NCBI GenBank assembly: GCA_013397865.1
Contig: VZTI01002790.1
Coordinates: forward strand, 441,484 to 505,483
DNA length: 64,000 nt
Reading direction: 5' to 3'
Source of the DNA: Struthidea cinerea
Lineage: Eukaryota; Chordata; Aves; Passeriformes; Corcoracidae
In this document: positions 44,613-58,900 of the stretch, piece by piece
Numbering within the stretch: position 1 is the stretch's first letter
How the letters are laid out: the number at the start of each line of letters is the position of its first letter
Made by a program: the position numbers and the translations under genes
The notes under the pieces: generated by a model
The model's input: only the letters and a program-made list of their open reading frames with translations
Told to the model about the DNA's origin: nothing
The model's database searches: none

Positions 44613-47600
44613 ACATGAAAGCTGAGGAAAATACTCCAGGGTGAGTGGATTTCACAGTTCAATCTGTTTGAAAAGAAAGGCTGAGGGGTGGCTTTGTTAC
44701 GGTGGGCAAGTGCCTCCATGGGAAGGAGACAGCAGGCACTAAAAGAGCCCTTCAGGAGGAAAAGAAGAACATAAGGATCAGAAGTGGAAGCAAGATGATT
44801 CAAGTGACAAAACAAAATATCAGTCTTTCAGTGATGGCAGATTAACCAGCACTTGATGTATCTTTCACTGTCCTCCCAGGAAGCCTGGTTTAGCCAAACA
44901 TGAACAACCTTTTTGTTAAATACAAGGTATTCATTCCAAGAGCAGATACAACCAGGTAAACTTAATAGAGAAGGATTTGCAGGAGGCTTGCTTGGATCTA
45001 ACAATAGTTATTGAAGGATCTGTGTTTGATAGCTGAAGAGAATAAAATGAAATACAGGAAAAAGGTTTAGTTCAGGCTGTTGCAGATTTGTGGGGTCTTA
45101 TTAAAGCTTCAACAACAAATTTTGTTCCTCCTGGGTGTTCTTAATGGTTGCCAAAACTGCCTGTTGACATTTTATCTCTTTTCATTGAGGTCTGATTTAC
45201 AGGCAAAGTGAGGTGTATTTGAAGTAATGAAAATAAGAGTGTTTCAGCATCTGCTTATGGGTGGGTACTGGAGCATAACCCTGTGATGCAAAGGACAGTA
45301 TTCCCAGTGCCTGGGAATAGCATCAGTGTTTTGCAGCTGGTGGGGTCTTTCCCTGTATAATCAAAGATCTGCCTCATACCTGGAAAAAATTCCCATGAGG
45401 CTGTACACCATTCCTAAGTGGGTGTAATAGATTTTATCAGAAAAAAAAAGCTTTATGGAGTGAATCTAACTGTCAACATAAATATTAATGAGGTGTTGCT
45501 TGGCTTCGCATGAGCACTACTTATTAGTGAGACTGAAGCTATTATCTGAAATCTTGAGATCTACTGAGACCACAGTGGAACCAGTGAATGTCAACAGGAC
45601 TGCAGCCTCCACTGAACAACATAGATTATATTAAATTATGTTACATTATGTAATATATGTAATATGTAATATGTAATAATTACATATTACATTATGTAAA
45701 CAGAGGTTTGGGGACCAAATAAATCAGACCCCCTTAGAGACAGATGGGGTGTCCTTTCCTGGCACAATAAGAATACAAGATAAGCATGGGGTTTTTTTTT
45801 TAAGTAGTGCTCCTTGACCTTTCATTTGAACATTGACACAGGAAAAGAAAATAAGAAGATTCCTACCACACTGTTTTCTCTCTGAGGTAGGATGCTCGTG
45901 ACAAAGAAGTGTTGGAAACCATCTTCCTTGCACCCCACAGAACAGAGAGAAACTATCATCACCGCTCCAGAAGTCCTGGTTGTTTCCCAAACCGAGGGGT
46001 GGTGGTGTCACTTTCCCTCCCACACATAATGAGCCAAACTCCTGAATTCCTTCAACTCATCCTGCTGCATTCAGCACTGAACCCCAGGGGTGGAGACATT
46101 CTCCAGAGCATACTTCAGCCAGCCCTGACTGACTTTTCTGTGTGGAGCAATAAAAAGAGGGAGGGAAGCCTCCCTGCTGTTAGGATACAAGTGTCTGCCA
46201 GATGTTAGCTGTTTCAGAGGGTGACTGAATGAAGCCAGTGCTCTTCCCTAGAAATAATCACCTGGCTCAGTAATCGCTCCTCATAGCCAGCTGTAGTAGC
46301 CAAGAGTCCCTGCCTAGTCCTAAAACAGCAGGAGTCATTCCCTTTCTCTTCAAAGTTTTCCCATCTCTACCAATTGAGTCTTTTGGAAGGTTAGTACGGA
46401 GAAAGTGCCTCTGGTTCCTCTTTGTCTCTATATCTCTTTAAGGCTATTTCAGGGCTGGGGAAGTGACAATCTAGAACATGAAAACTGGGCCGAACACAAA
46501 AATATCTTGACTTCTTCATTTCAGTAAATTTGGGTATTGTGTTAGAGAAGGTAATAGATGCTGTGCCTTTTCAGTATAACTGAAGTCTTTAGAATGAAAT
46601 TTTATAGCCTGAAAAATAATGGCATGTACCTTATCCAGCTCTACTACAGGAAACTTCCCTTTAGTTGAAATTGTCTCTGGGGCTAAACCATCTAACGGAC
46701 ATGCTTTTGGTAAAATAATACATTTGCATTCTTAGGGCTTTCCTTTCTGCAGTATCTTTATGTCTTTATGGGAGTAAGTAGAGATGACTTGAACTAAGGC
46801 TCAGGACCTCTACAAGCAGACCTCAGAGTGAAAGTTCAGGACACCAAGCAGATGGTGGGACTGTTGTTACAAAGAGTGGAGCGACTCGCTGCTGTTGCTC
46901 CCATGAAGTTCAGTGATGTGCCCTTCCCAGCCATGCTTTAAACAGATGCTTAGTAACCTTTTGTTCTAGCTCAGATGAATATTATCAAGTTGTGAACACT
47001 GGGAGCAATAGTAAGGATCTTTTAAAAGAGAAAACAAAAAAAAGCTCCAAGATCCTGGAAAACTGTAGAAATGTATAATTAAAGGGAAACTGAGCCTGGT
47101 GAATGGCTGTTTGCTGCAGAGAAAGAGCAGTTTTTCCACTGTAGAATAAAAACATACTTGAGGGACCAAATGCATTTTCATTTGGGTGGTATAATCTTGT
47201 AATCGTTCAATATCCACATCTGTTGATCCGGAGAGTCCTGCTCACAGAAAGGCTGCAGAATTGACAGCAGTGCACGTTTCATCAAATTAAAAAGGGGGAA
47301 AAAGACCCTGTACTGATAGATCACTTTTCCTGTCAGTGTGTCAGTACAGTGTATTCAATTCTTTACCCTCAATCCTTCTCTGATAATGCTCAACTCTGTG
47401 AAGTAAAATGGGAGAAAACCCAATGGCTAATGTGCCATTGTGGAGCTTCATAACTCTAATATATCAGTGAACAACAAAGGAAGCCAATTGTCATTGTAAG
47501 ATGTTTTAAAAAGGCAAGGACTTGCACAGGGCTTTATAACACAGTATAATAACATTTAGCTAAATGGAGTCAGTCTTGCAGGGTGCTGTACCAGAAAGAA

Positions 47601-48930
47601 GATCAAGCCCGTAAACCAAGCATGCCCAATATAAAACAGAGAATTCATATAAATTTTAGGATGTCATTAGGATTTAGGTTGAACATTAACTAACAAAATA
47701 TGGCTTACTTACAAATGTATTACTGCTTAATGTCTCTGATAGGAAGTTATGATTCTAATATTATCACAGATAAAATTCAGTTTAGTATCAAATTTTGCTC
47801 TAAAGTGGGAAGGCAAGAAATGTAGTTGAAAATGTATCTAATTCTGAGATTTTCTAATGGCAGCTGCAATAGAAACTTGCACAGAATTAAATCTTTAGTC
47901 CACAAAAACTAAACGTTAAGAATAATTTTATATATGCTGTTAAAAACCCTTACTGAGATTAAATTTGAAAAACCCCTACAAAGGACCCCAAAAGAACTCC
48001 CTGCTCAAAAAAACACCCTAAAAAACCAGTGTTCTTTATCTTCTAATATTCCCTAGAATATTTGTTGAGCCTGGGTTCTCATTTCAATAGATACAAGAGA
48101 AGGACAAAGGCTATTGCTAAACATTTATTAAAATGTTCTTCATATTTCAGATGAGAACTGACCAAGTGTTTTGCATTAAACACTTTCCTCCTTCACATGT
48201 CTTGTGAAAACCCTGTTCTTCCACTGTGCCCACAAGGGTCTCTTACATATGTTGAATAAAGTTTGACTCTTCCTCACAGCACCTTAAAATCAGTGAGGCT
48301 GTTTGAAGAGAAACAAAGTGTGTGAATAGGACTACAGTTCACACTGGTCTGTGTGAACAGGAATACAATAATCTCTTGGAGGACATTAAAGCAGAGACAG
48401 TAGAGAAATGGTATTGTTTATATTATATATGTATATATTTGTGTATTTCTTTTGCTGGTCCTTTCACAGACCACATGCATTCTGGTGCTTAGCTACAGAG
48501 TTGAAATCTGAATATAACATGCATATTCTTCATTATTCTAAACACAACTAAAGCTCACTGTTGTTGGAGAGGAAACTGGAGATGGTTATGTTGCTATGCA
48601 GAGTTGGAGCAAATAAATATAGAAAAAATAGGAAACTCAATTCAAGTGCAAGTCCACAGCATATAGCTCACCCACATGGTTACTTGTGTTTTTGGATATT
48701 TTCAGCTGCCTCAGAATGCACACTGCTGAACAGTCTTTGAACCTTTCCTGCACTGATTTTCCATTCAGTGTTTGTTGTGTGAACATTTTCTGGCATCATG
48801 AAAGCTCTGGTTCCTCTGAAGGCTAAAATTTCTGTTTGATTCCTTTAATTTCTTTGCATTCATGTTCATATTGAAGTTTGCAAGCTTATTTAGGAAAATT
48901 TCTCTTGGGCGTGTGGTGTTTTTCTCTCAC
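44613..48930. other. Unassigned AT-rich intergenic sequence
   Basis: Apart from the AT hairpin at 45664-45692, no repeat family or gene was recognised in these 4.3 kb. Confidence 0.4.
45664..45692. repeat. AT-rich perfect hairpin
   Basis: GTAATATGTAA and TTACATATTAC form arms around a TAA loop, extended by two more pairs to a 13-bp stem. It sits in a longer run of TAATATGTAATAT units (about 45625-45700), so it probably arose from that simple repeat. Confidence 0.85.
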
Positions 48931-49266
48931 TCTCTACAACTCCCTGAAAAGAAGCGGTATCACAATGGGAGGAGGTCTCTTATCCCAAGTAACAAAAAAT
49001 AAGACAATGGTCTCAAGTTGTGCCAGAGGAAGTTTAAATTGGACATTCAGAAAATTTTCTTTCCTGCAAGGGCTGTCAAGCCCTGGAATAGGCTGTCCAA
49101 GGGAAGTGGCGGAGTTATCATCCCTGGAGGTGTTTAAAAGGATGTGCAGGTAGGTGCTTATAGACGTGGTTTAGTGGTGGACTTAACAGTGCTGGATTAA
49201 TGGTTGGACTCAATGATCTTAGAGGTCTTTTCCAACATAAACCATTTTATGATTCTATCTTTCTAT
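48931..49266 (+). repeat. CR1 LINE 3'-end fragment
   Basis: CTCTACAACTCCCTGAAAAG, GGTCTCTTATCCCAAGTAAC, GTTTAAATTGGACATTCAG, GGTGTTTAAAAGGATGTGCA and GTGGTTTAGTGGTGGACTTA, ending ATGATTCTATC. It shares the DGLVAVLG-like tail layout of the copies at 519 and 14699, which also carry GGTTTAGTGGT. Confidence 0.9.
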
Positions 49267-50731
49267 TTGATGAACTCATTTAATCAGCCTTGCGTGGTAT
49301 TGACAAGACATACAACATATCACTTCTAGCTATTTCAGATTATTCCAAAGCCAGCAGGAAGAATTGATTATAAAAAAATTTTGCTTCTTTTCACAACTTC
49401 ATTGTTCCTTCAATAATGAGAATGCCATGTTTCATTTTTGTATTTCCAGGCAAAAAAGCTAAGCAACCTTAGTGGGTGAGCATCCATTCTGAAAGCACAG
49501 TGGTTGGATTTGCCTTCAAGTTACATCATTGCTTAGAAGAAGAGTTTCCTTCATTACCATACTTAGAAAATCGAAGGGAATTTGTCTCTTCTGTTTCAGC
49601 TCCATTACTCAGGAGCTGACTAAAGTGTCCTCTTTTTCAGAAGTTTTGATCTCTTTCAAAGTTCGGGGTGCAAGGGCTGCAGGTGGTTAACAATAATAAG
49701 AGCTTAAACCACATCTGCTAAAGAGACTAAATATTGATTCTGAAACCTCACTGTATGCAGGAAAGCTTTGACATTTCAAAGTAATAATGCTGGCTAGATT
49801 CTTTTATGCATTAATGATCTTTCTGAAAGTGGTTGTACCCTTTGGAATGGGGAATGGAATCTTTGGGGATTGCATGTGTTGTATAAGCACGATTAATCGG
49901 ACTCCATACTGTCTTTTAATTCTCCAGGGTTGTTTTCACCCAGTAGAAGTGGGACCAGCTGTTACAGAACTGTCCCAAAATGTGTTATTAAACTCTGTGA
50001 CCCTCCAAAATAGAGGTTGCATATGAACTGCCTGCTGTGACTGTCCTTGCCACATTCTAGCTGTCTAGCTCTTCCAGAGAGTATTTTGGAGAGGGCCAAA
50101 GCCATTTGACATGGCCCAAACTGCAATGGAATAATTTAACAGTGCAAATTAACAGTGCAGACAAATAATTTCCACTGTTGAGCTTTCCTTGTAACTGTTT
50201 AACGTACAAACACAGACATAGCTGTAGTGTCCAGACGTGCCACCACTGACTTCATTGATGCAATTTGTGCCATAATTGTACGTAAGCCTCTGAAAAAGCT
50301 TTGGTGTTGTGGGATATGGAGTCCACACCACAGGGTGCTTTACAGCTGAGGAACCGAGGTACGGGGGAAACAAAGCACGGACTCCTACACACAGCTACTT
50401 TAAGCTTTAACTCAGAAAGTAATTTTCAGATTGCCTCTGTGTTAGATAAAGCTGTAGAAGAATCCAGGGGAGAGTTTATACATACCAAGATAGACATCTT
50501 TGTAGAGGGAGACTGAAGTCCACTCAGGCCATGGCTGGGTTGCACTGTGATCTTCTCCATTGATGAGACGGGACAGAACTCCTGGCTTAGTCGCTACAGC
50601 CACATCACTGCTGTGGGAGTCTGCACCTAGGCTGGAACAACTTGCAAGAAGTTACATGCTAAGTCAGTGTCAAGCTCGGCACAAAAGGAAGCTTTTTCAG
50701 CCCTAGGCAAGACGCAAGGTTGGTCATATGA
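49267..50731. other. Unassigned intergenic sequence
   Basis: No gene or repeat family was recognised. Confidence 0.4.
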
Positions 50732-53519
50732 TGTTGTCGTCACACAAAGGATGCTGAGACAGACTTAAGTGTTTAAAGTTTTATTCATGGAGTCTGTAGC
50801 TGATGGCACACACCCACTCTAAAATTACAGTTGGGAAAAAATACAAAGGAGAGGAAGAAAGAGAACAGGGCAAGGAAAAACATTAATCCATGGATGGCCA
50901 AGAAGAGGTGCAACAGAGTCCCAATGAAGGTATCTTCTGGTGATCCTCTCCAGGTGATGCTAATGACGATACTAATTTTCTACCGTGTTTTTCCACAGTG
51001 TCCATATGCCTTTCATTGGGACCTGTTCAAACTCCCTTCTGTATACTCCTGCTTAAAACACTGTTTGCTCTGAATGAGCCCAAGAGTTTCACAGTGAGCT
51101 TGGGTGTATATCATGAATCTAACTGGAGATTCAAGTCTCTCTTATCTGCTATGTTATTGACTCATTTATGCTTTTCATTTAATGCAAACTTCGAGCTATA
51201 AAAGAAAGGGTGGAGAAGAGCAAGGGGAAGCAAGGAGTCATTCTTACTCTGGTGACAGTTTCTTCCCATGAGAAATCAGAGATAAGAATAATGTCAGGGT
51301 TTGCAGGTGCAACACCATGAGAATAACAGCATGCGAACAACAGCGGCAGAACAGGTTAAAACACTGTAGCAGCTTTGGTGAAAGGTAACAGACCTGCAAG
51401 GGGAAGACAGACTACAGAACTGCAAAGAAAAGGTCCTGAGCAAGACAAGGTGAAGGCATTCTGACACAGCTTGGTGCCTGCCTTTCTCTCTCCACTCTGT
51501 CTGTGTTCTTACCTCCTCCAACACCTCTGCAAGAAGCAGGTAGGAGCAACAAAGGTTTTTTTGAGTGGGTTCAGGTGATCATAACCATAGGCACAATAGT
51601 TCATTGTGCATCAGCAAGGAAAAATTGTCTTCTATTAGAAAAAATCTTAGACTGCTTTATTAGATTTAATACATCTGTCTTCAAGATTTTACACATCTCT
51701 CTTCCTCTAGATTTATTAGATGTTATACATTTCTTATGTTCACAATCACACAAAATCACTGAATCAATTTTTGTAAGAGAAGGTTTGCAACCACAGGTTT
51801 ATTCTCAGGCCAGCTGTACCACATTTAAACGTCTGTTCCTGATAAATCTGTGATTTCCTCCACATTCACTTATTTTACGCCATCTGAGGATATAGCCCTC
51901 TGGCTACAAGCACTAGCTAACTGCTGTTCCAAGCCATAAAATCCATTACAATATTAACTTGGCATGTGTTTTGCACAATAACAATTTTCCAGGACAGTAA
52001 ACTTTTTGAGGATAGTAAACTCACAATATTTCCCTGGTTGCAGTTATATATTTCAGTCTGCTGCCAAGTGCTGCAGATCTTCCTGAGTCTGGCAAAGTTC
52101 CACATGTTTTAACAAAATTGTTGGTGTGCATCATCTCTTTACTTAGAATCCACTTGGAGATATTTATTATTATTGGTCAAAGATGTCAAACTCAATGGAA
52201 AGAAAATCCCAAATAGACCTTGAGAGTGCCCCTTCTTGCATTTTCAAGTGTGAGACTCCAGCTGGTATTGTGGCCACTACAGAAAGCTCAGTAAAAGCCT
52301 AGAGGCAGGAAGCTGGGAGGAGAGCAAAGCAGCAGTGAGATGATGGCACATGTCACTCACACAACAGAGTCCCAGAATGCCTAACCACAGCAGATTTTGG
52401 AGGAATTCAGCCTGAGCAGGTTTGGGGGCTATGAGAAGCTTCTCTCAGTGAAAGGTGATGTGGGAGACCATGGAAGGGCATTTGCCTGTGTACATAACAA
52501 ATGGCTGCTGAAAGATGACACCTTCTGCAGAGTGAGATGGCTTTGCTTGCGTTTTGTATGAGATGTTATTCTCTGAAAATACAGGTAATGAGGCAGGCCT
52601 GGGGCAGATTCAGCAAATTTGTGAGTGACAGCTAGTGAAAGAAGCTGTCAGCTGTTGTAAATCTGCGTTGAGGTGGGGACTGGTAAATACTGCTGGATAC
52701 ATCAAATACTGAGAGGCTGGTAGCAGTTGACAGAAGCCTCTATTTTCTCCAAATCGAGCTGGACTTGGTCGTAATGACAAATACACTAATTAGTCCCCAA
52801 CAGCAAGAATGTACTTGTCAGGTCCCTGGTCTGTATGGCAATTGTACAGGATGAAAAGGGAGAGGTGGGGAAGAGTGTGTGTGTATATGCACACACGTAC
52901 ATCCACCCATCCATAGAGAAATTGTTTGTGACATGTGACAAATATGTATAACATGATGTATTAGAACGTGAAGTATGCAGAAAGAAAGGGGAGATGGTAA
53001 GTTTGGCTGAGTGCCTCACTGGCTGTTGTTGGACAGTGTTCTGCTGCTTTGCTTGTGGCCAGTCTGCCTGAACCAAGGAAATGTGAGTGATTGATTGGGT
53101 GCCGAACTGAGTTCTTAGCAAAACAAAGCAATGATCATTTCTGGAGAAGGCAAAATCTGAAGAAAAGTCATTAAATCACTATGGGTTACACAACCTACTC
53201 CTATATTCAGTTATTTTCTGACTGTGATCGAAGGGGGGAAGTATAATCAGGAGAGTACAGAGTAAAACTTACTGTACTAATTTCTGGGAATCTTTAGTAG
53301 TGTAAAAAGATCATCTCTTTATTTCTCTCTCCTGAAAACTTCAGTGAACTTCCAAAAGTCTCCTGTAGGGATTCTCATGGTGTTCTGTATCCTGTGGTAT
53401 AGAGTCAGGGAGGTACAGACATGGCTCCTATTTCATGGCTGTATAAATAAATGATGGCTAGAAAGAGATGATGTCTGCAGCAAGCGTTGTCCTGGTTGTA
53501 GGCAGGTACTTGTGGAACA
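50732..53519 (-). mobile_element. Weak candidate LTR-type element, minus strand
   Basis: The left edge reads TGTTGTCGTCACACAAAGG on the + strand. Its reverse complement puts an AATAAA (50780-50785) about 50 bp before a terminal AACA, as in a retroviral U5. TATGA precedes the left edge (50727-50731) and recurs at 53520-53524, right after GTGGAACA, so TGTT...AACA ends and a 5-bp duplication are both met. No retroviral gene, primer site or internal LTR copy was recognised in the 2.8 kb between, and a shorter LTR ending elsewhere is possible. This may be coincidence. Confidence 0.2.
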
Positions 53520-53524
53520 TATGA

Positions 53525-55900
53525 GGATGAATTTCTTAGGGCAAGTGAGTCAACAATGAACTCCATCAGAATTCAGTTTTCAATTCTTCGGCATCTAAAT
53601 ATTTCATGCTGTACACAAAACAGTGGTGACTTCAGGGACAGAGCTTGTTTTCTTTTTAAAGAGGTCTTCTGCATTGCTATTTTGACATTTTCTTTGGTTC
53701 CTTGTTGAGCAAGGGGAATTTAATCATTCTTTCTCTTGTCCTTGCCCAGGAGGACAAGAAGTGACAGCTTGTTGCCATTTTCCTGCCTTCAGTCCACCTG
53801 AGACACTCAGGCTCTGAATATAAGATCAGTCTTGATTAGATTTCTACAGATATATGTATTGAGGCAAGCTGTATCTCATTCTGCACTCAGGTTCTGCATC
53901 TCAATTTTTAGAGTATTTATTATTAATATCGTTGCTGCTTATCATCTCTTCTGATATTAAGACTGTAAAGCCAGGTCGTATTTGACTTTGAAATGTCTAT
54001 TCCAAATTGTACCACCAATTCAAAAGTTCTATTTACCATAAAAAATAAACTTAGTATGCAGCAGAATAGAGCAACTGGACTCACCTGTTGACAGATATTT
54101 TTTTCTAATTTGACACCCAGACTATTGTAGACTCTTTGCAGAAGGAATTCACTCTCAAAATTCATTTGTGAACTCTTGAAAAGAAGATTTTGTCCTTACA
54201 TATTTCATATCTCATCCCTTTACAAATTGCATTAAGAACAGAATATGAACAAATTGTGAATGCAATACTCTGAAAAGTAGTTGCTCAGGGGAAAAAAGTT
54301 GGTAAGAGATGACTACCGGACTAGCAGAATATGTTACCCTGAGATCCATAACCTGAATTTAAATTTTGATTCATGAGAAATTGCATTAAAAATTAATAAT
54401 AAGGCCATATTAACCACTAGAATAGGCATGGATGAGCTTCTTTTCACTGCTGTTTTCCTTTTGGGGGGGAAAGTGGGAATTGGAAAGTTTTTTGCATGAT
54501 TAAATAATTATCTACTTAAAGCTTGAGTTGCCTCTAGGAAGTCTTAGAAGAGTCTTCACAGAAAGAAAAGGGTACAACCAGGACCTGGCCAAGCTCGAGG
54601 GAAGCCAGTCAACACCCACTGATTTTAACCACCGAGAGATCTGATTTGCTGCTCTTCAGGCTTGGAAATAGGTTCAACTCCCCCTTAGATAAGTGGTTAC
54701 TATGTCTCACCTTCCATATCAGTGCCTTACATGGGAAAATGCCGGGCAGCTTCCTGCAGTCCAGTTTTGTGCAGAGCAGAGTACATGGTAATAGCCAGGA
54801 CCAGAAATCATCAAGCTGCTCTGGGTCAGCTTCTTAGACTAGTCTAACATCTTAACTATGGTAGCAATAATCAATCAGAGACTTCAGTTTCAGGCCATGA
54901 GATGAGTCTTACTCGGGGTCAGATTCCTCAGTTTGAAAAAGCTGTAGCTAGCAGTTAGTCAGAAAATAAATAAACAAGGACAAGTTCATACACATGAAGT
55001 GGCTTTTGGTCTCCCAGTACACCTTAGGGAAGTCTACTGGATCCCCACCCCACCCAGTTCCAAGACATTATTTTACAGCTATGCATCAGGTTGTGATTCC
55101 AGTGTGTCCCTGTTTGCTCCTGATGTACTGGGCCCCTGGGCTTGGAAAGGAGCCTGTTTGTTACTGCGCTGCCATTTCAATATTCCATCTTAAGAGACAA
55201 TCCTCGCTCCAACTGCTGCATATCAAGTAACATCTATATTTACTATGCAGGAAATATCTTCATAAGCAGTGAAAATCCACTCGCATTACAGTGTTTTAAT
55301 CCTTGACTTGTTCTGGCTCCTATACCCTGAGGCTAAGGAAAGGTACTTCTTGATGCCTGTCAGAAGCAGCTGCCACATGAGAAAGGTGGATGTTTTCTGC
55401 TCAGGATTTTAATTGGAGGGGGCAAGCATGTCTTCACGAGGACAAGTCATTCATGCCCTTGGGGCAGCCCTGATGGGTATAATGCATTTTCTCATAAGTG
55501 GAAGCTAAGTAGGCATCTTCATATATATTAGCTGCCAGTATAATTAATAGATGCCTGTATTTATGTATCAGAGCTGAGTGGTGATGATAAAAAAATTGCT
55601 TAGTGTTCAATGTGTCAAAATATTAAATAAGACTTGGATACCCTGAGCCCCAAAAGGCTGCAATAAATATTCCCAGCTTTCCACTAGTTCCCCTTCTAGC
55701 TGTCACACTCTCCTTTGTTCTGATTAATAGAATCAACCTTCTAAAGGTAAAGATAAGAAATAATCTTAAATGGTGAAGTAGGACATCCGTAGTGAATGCA
55801 TATTCTCTTCAGTCCAGAGGAAGCGAGTGATGTAGGAGACTTTGGAGTGGCTTTCAACAGGAGATTTAAGCATGTAAACAGATTTTGTGAAAGATATTTT
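53525..55900. other. Unassigned intergenic sequence
   Basis: No gene or repeat family was recognised. A G-run (GGGGGGG) is at about 54463-54470. Confidence 0.4.
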
Positions 55901-55968
55901 TCCTCATCATCTCATCTCATCTCATCTCATCTCATCTCATCTCATCTCATCTCATCTCATCTCATCTC
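55901..55968. repeat. (CATCT)n pentanucleotide microsatellite
   Basis: About twelve uninterrupted CATCT units after a CATCAT lead-in. Open frames of up to 129 codons in this area are extended by this repeat and are not taken as genes. Confidence 0.96.
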
Positions 55969-58900
55969 TGTTCCCCCTTTCTAATGGATATGCGCTCATA
56001 CTTTGTTCAAAACCTACGTCTGTTGTCTTTTGCACTCATTCTGCACAGATAACAGCTTTCACAGATTTTAGGATGGCAAACCCCATATCTCAGAGGTGTT
56101 TTACGTTGTGTTGTTTCCTATTGTTCCTCAGTTTTTCCAGCATCTTTGATCATGTTGCGAATATGTTCCAAAAGAAGTGCATTCACTTACTAGCACATGA
56201 AGGAGGCAGATTCCCTGTGGTCGTGGAAGCGTTGTTCAGAGAAGGCAAATCTTCTGTGCTGTTGGCAAATCTTTAGGTGTCAGAGAGGTACCTGAAACAA
56301 ACAACCACAGCTGGCAGTAGCTGCTCTTTCCATCTTGGACAAGAAATGCTTGTTCCATAAGCCTCTCTGCACAGGCTAACAGAAGAGTCAGTTCACACCA
56401 TGTCCTGATGCTGCCCTCTGCACCTTTGCCATGGGGTTTATAGGAAAGCCCCTTGCACCTGTGGTCTCAATTAGCCATAACCTATATTGATATTAGTTAA
56501 ATGCGTAATCTATGTGAACCATATTAACATCCCCAGATGTTTCTGGCAGCAAGGAGCATGAAGGTCTTTAGACAGAGACCATTAACTCACAACTGTTATG
56601 TTGGTGTCGGTGAATTTATGTATTTTCAAATGTGAGGTTTACTGCTTGTGAAGAATCTGTCATTGCTTTGCTAGTATTTTCGGACAGGCTTCAGGCAATC
56701 TTCATCTCTTTTAGTGTTAGATGCTATAGAGTAGACATAAGTACAGTTTAAGTTCCAGAGTTTTAATCCTTAGGTAGATATCCAGGTTTGGAAGAACCTG
56801 TTTATCAGAATACAGAGAAGGTGTGTATGACAATCTCAGGTACACACATCTACTTTGCAGACACCACCAAGTCCGGAGAGACTTAACTTCTTTGCTTCTA
56901 GACGTGCTGAAAATAACAAAACACTTTAATAATAGAGGAAAGACAAGTTTGAAAGGAAGACTTGCCTATTAGTAAGTCATGAAAAGGAGGAGGACTGAGG
57001 GTAGCACCGCTTTCACGGGTTGGTTAAAGGGTTGATAATGTTGGCCCACAGGGATACACTAGGGAGCACTCAGGGAGCATTGGCATCTGCTGTTTCTCAG
57101 ACTGAGTGTTCTTTAAAGCCAATCAAAAGGAAAAATACTAGTGGTAGAAAGAGTGGAATCCCTGAGCAAAAGAATAATGCTATCATTAGTCAGAAAAGCT
57201 GTCAGAATGCTCATGCCTGGGTTCTCGTTCTTAATATTTAAACACCTGAAAGTTTGCTTGCACTGTACCTTGTCATGGTTTAAGTAAACAAAATCCTTAA
57301 CAGTCAGGGTATTGTAGGATGTTCTGTAGCTGCAGCCACTAGGGACACACCAGAGACATGGGAAATCCCAGAGAGTGACTAGTGCCAGGCTGGACTCCAG
57401 GATGAGGATGGCAGTCAGGTATTGTAAGAAATACAAGCCAGGGCTTGAAGTTAGAAAAATCAATGCTGTTTTTAAATTGGTGGCTGTGGGAAAGTTGAGT
57501 GACGAAAATCTTGGCAGTCAGAACACCATGGAAAACAGGAGGGAACAGTGGGTCCAAGCCAAAGCCAGGCGTTCTGTCTTAAAGTGTAAACCTTGGATAT
57601 TGGCTGGTCACTCTGAAATGAGGACTTGGGACCCCAACATCAATATTCAGACTGAGCAGTCATGGCTGTGTGGATAGAAGATGGCTGCAAGGGTGAGACA
57701 CATTCCAAATACCATGTTGAGCAGCAGAAAGCACACAGCTCTCCTGACTGGCCCAAGAACTGGAGTGAGGCCCTGGTCCCTGTTGTAGAACTCAGTTTCC
57801 TGGGGCCTGACAGTGGCACTGCTGAACTGCAACACAGAAAACTCTCACCAAATTTGCCAAGACCATTCATAAAAATGTTCGTGACCACTGATGCCTGAAA
57901 ACCAGACCCCTTATTTGTATTTTCAAGTGCCTTCAAGAGCAGGGCACTCAGCCACGCCTTAGGAGAGTGGAATCTGTCTGAAGCTTATCAAAATCATATC
58001 CTCGTAACAGCATTCATTATGAATGTATGTTCTTTTATTCCATCATTTGAAGTGATCCCTGTGGATCTCAGAACAAAGCAATGAGTGACCTTCATGGTGG
58101 AATTAGACCAGCCACACACACCTTGTAGACCAAGAGTAGGATGACAGTGCAGAATGATTTGGTACTTGTAAAGAATTTGTTCTAAATCTTTGGAAAACCC
58201 AGAAAGAGTAATCTGTTTCAGGCAGTTTTGTTCCTTTGGGAATATACTAGAGCAGATTATGAAGTCTTGGAAAGAATTCATTCTTAGAGGACATGATTCT
58301 TTGAACATTGATCCCACTGCTCCAAACAAAGATTAATACTTTGTGAACAAGTTACCAAAAGACAAATGTTGTGGAATGATTCCTTTTCTTTCTTATGCTG
58401 TGCTCAATTCCAAGCAGCAGAGATACCACACTTTGTTATTAATGATCCACAAGTGAAATGCAGTAAATGACCGTATGTGAGCCTTGTTCTAACGCAAATC
58501 ACATCAACAGCCTTTAAAAGGACATCATTATGGGATGTGAGGAATCTGTGGAACAGATGTGTAGCCTGTGTGTAAAAGGAATATGTGATGCCACTTGTCC
58601 TGGCCTTCATCATATTCATGAATATGTGCTCTTGTCTCGTTTCTGCAGAGCCTTTCCTTCCTGTGTTCAAGCAACAATACCTCATAGATCTACCTCTATC
58701 AGCAGTGGGTTGTCCTCAAGAATGGAAAACATGGTCTGAAGCAACAGACTGGGAAAAACTGGGTGGCGAATTAGCCGGAATAATGATTTGTACTATGAGG
58801 AGATAGGGAGATTTTTCTTTTTAAGAGCTAAGTGACCTAAATTTCCAACTCCTTTCCTTTATGGTCCCATGATCTGGCAGGGTGGATACAATATTGCTTA

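Noticed and set aside
57270..57290. TGTCATGGTTTAAG as the start of another LTR
   Set aside because: The downstream sequence does not follow any LTR layout I recognise, and no matching end or duplication was found.
58585..58806. 73-codon frame starting with a hydrophobic, signal-peptide-like segment
   Set aside because: No similarity recognised, no cysteine or motif pattern, and it overlaps equally long frames on both strands.
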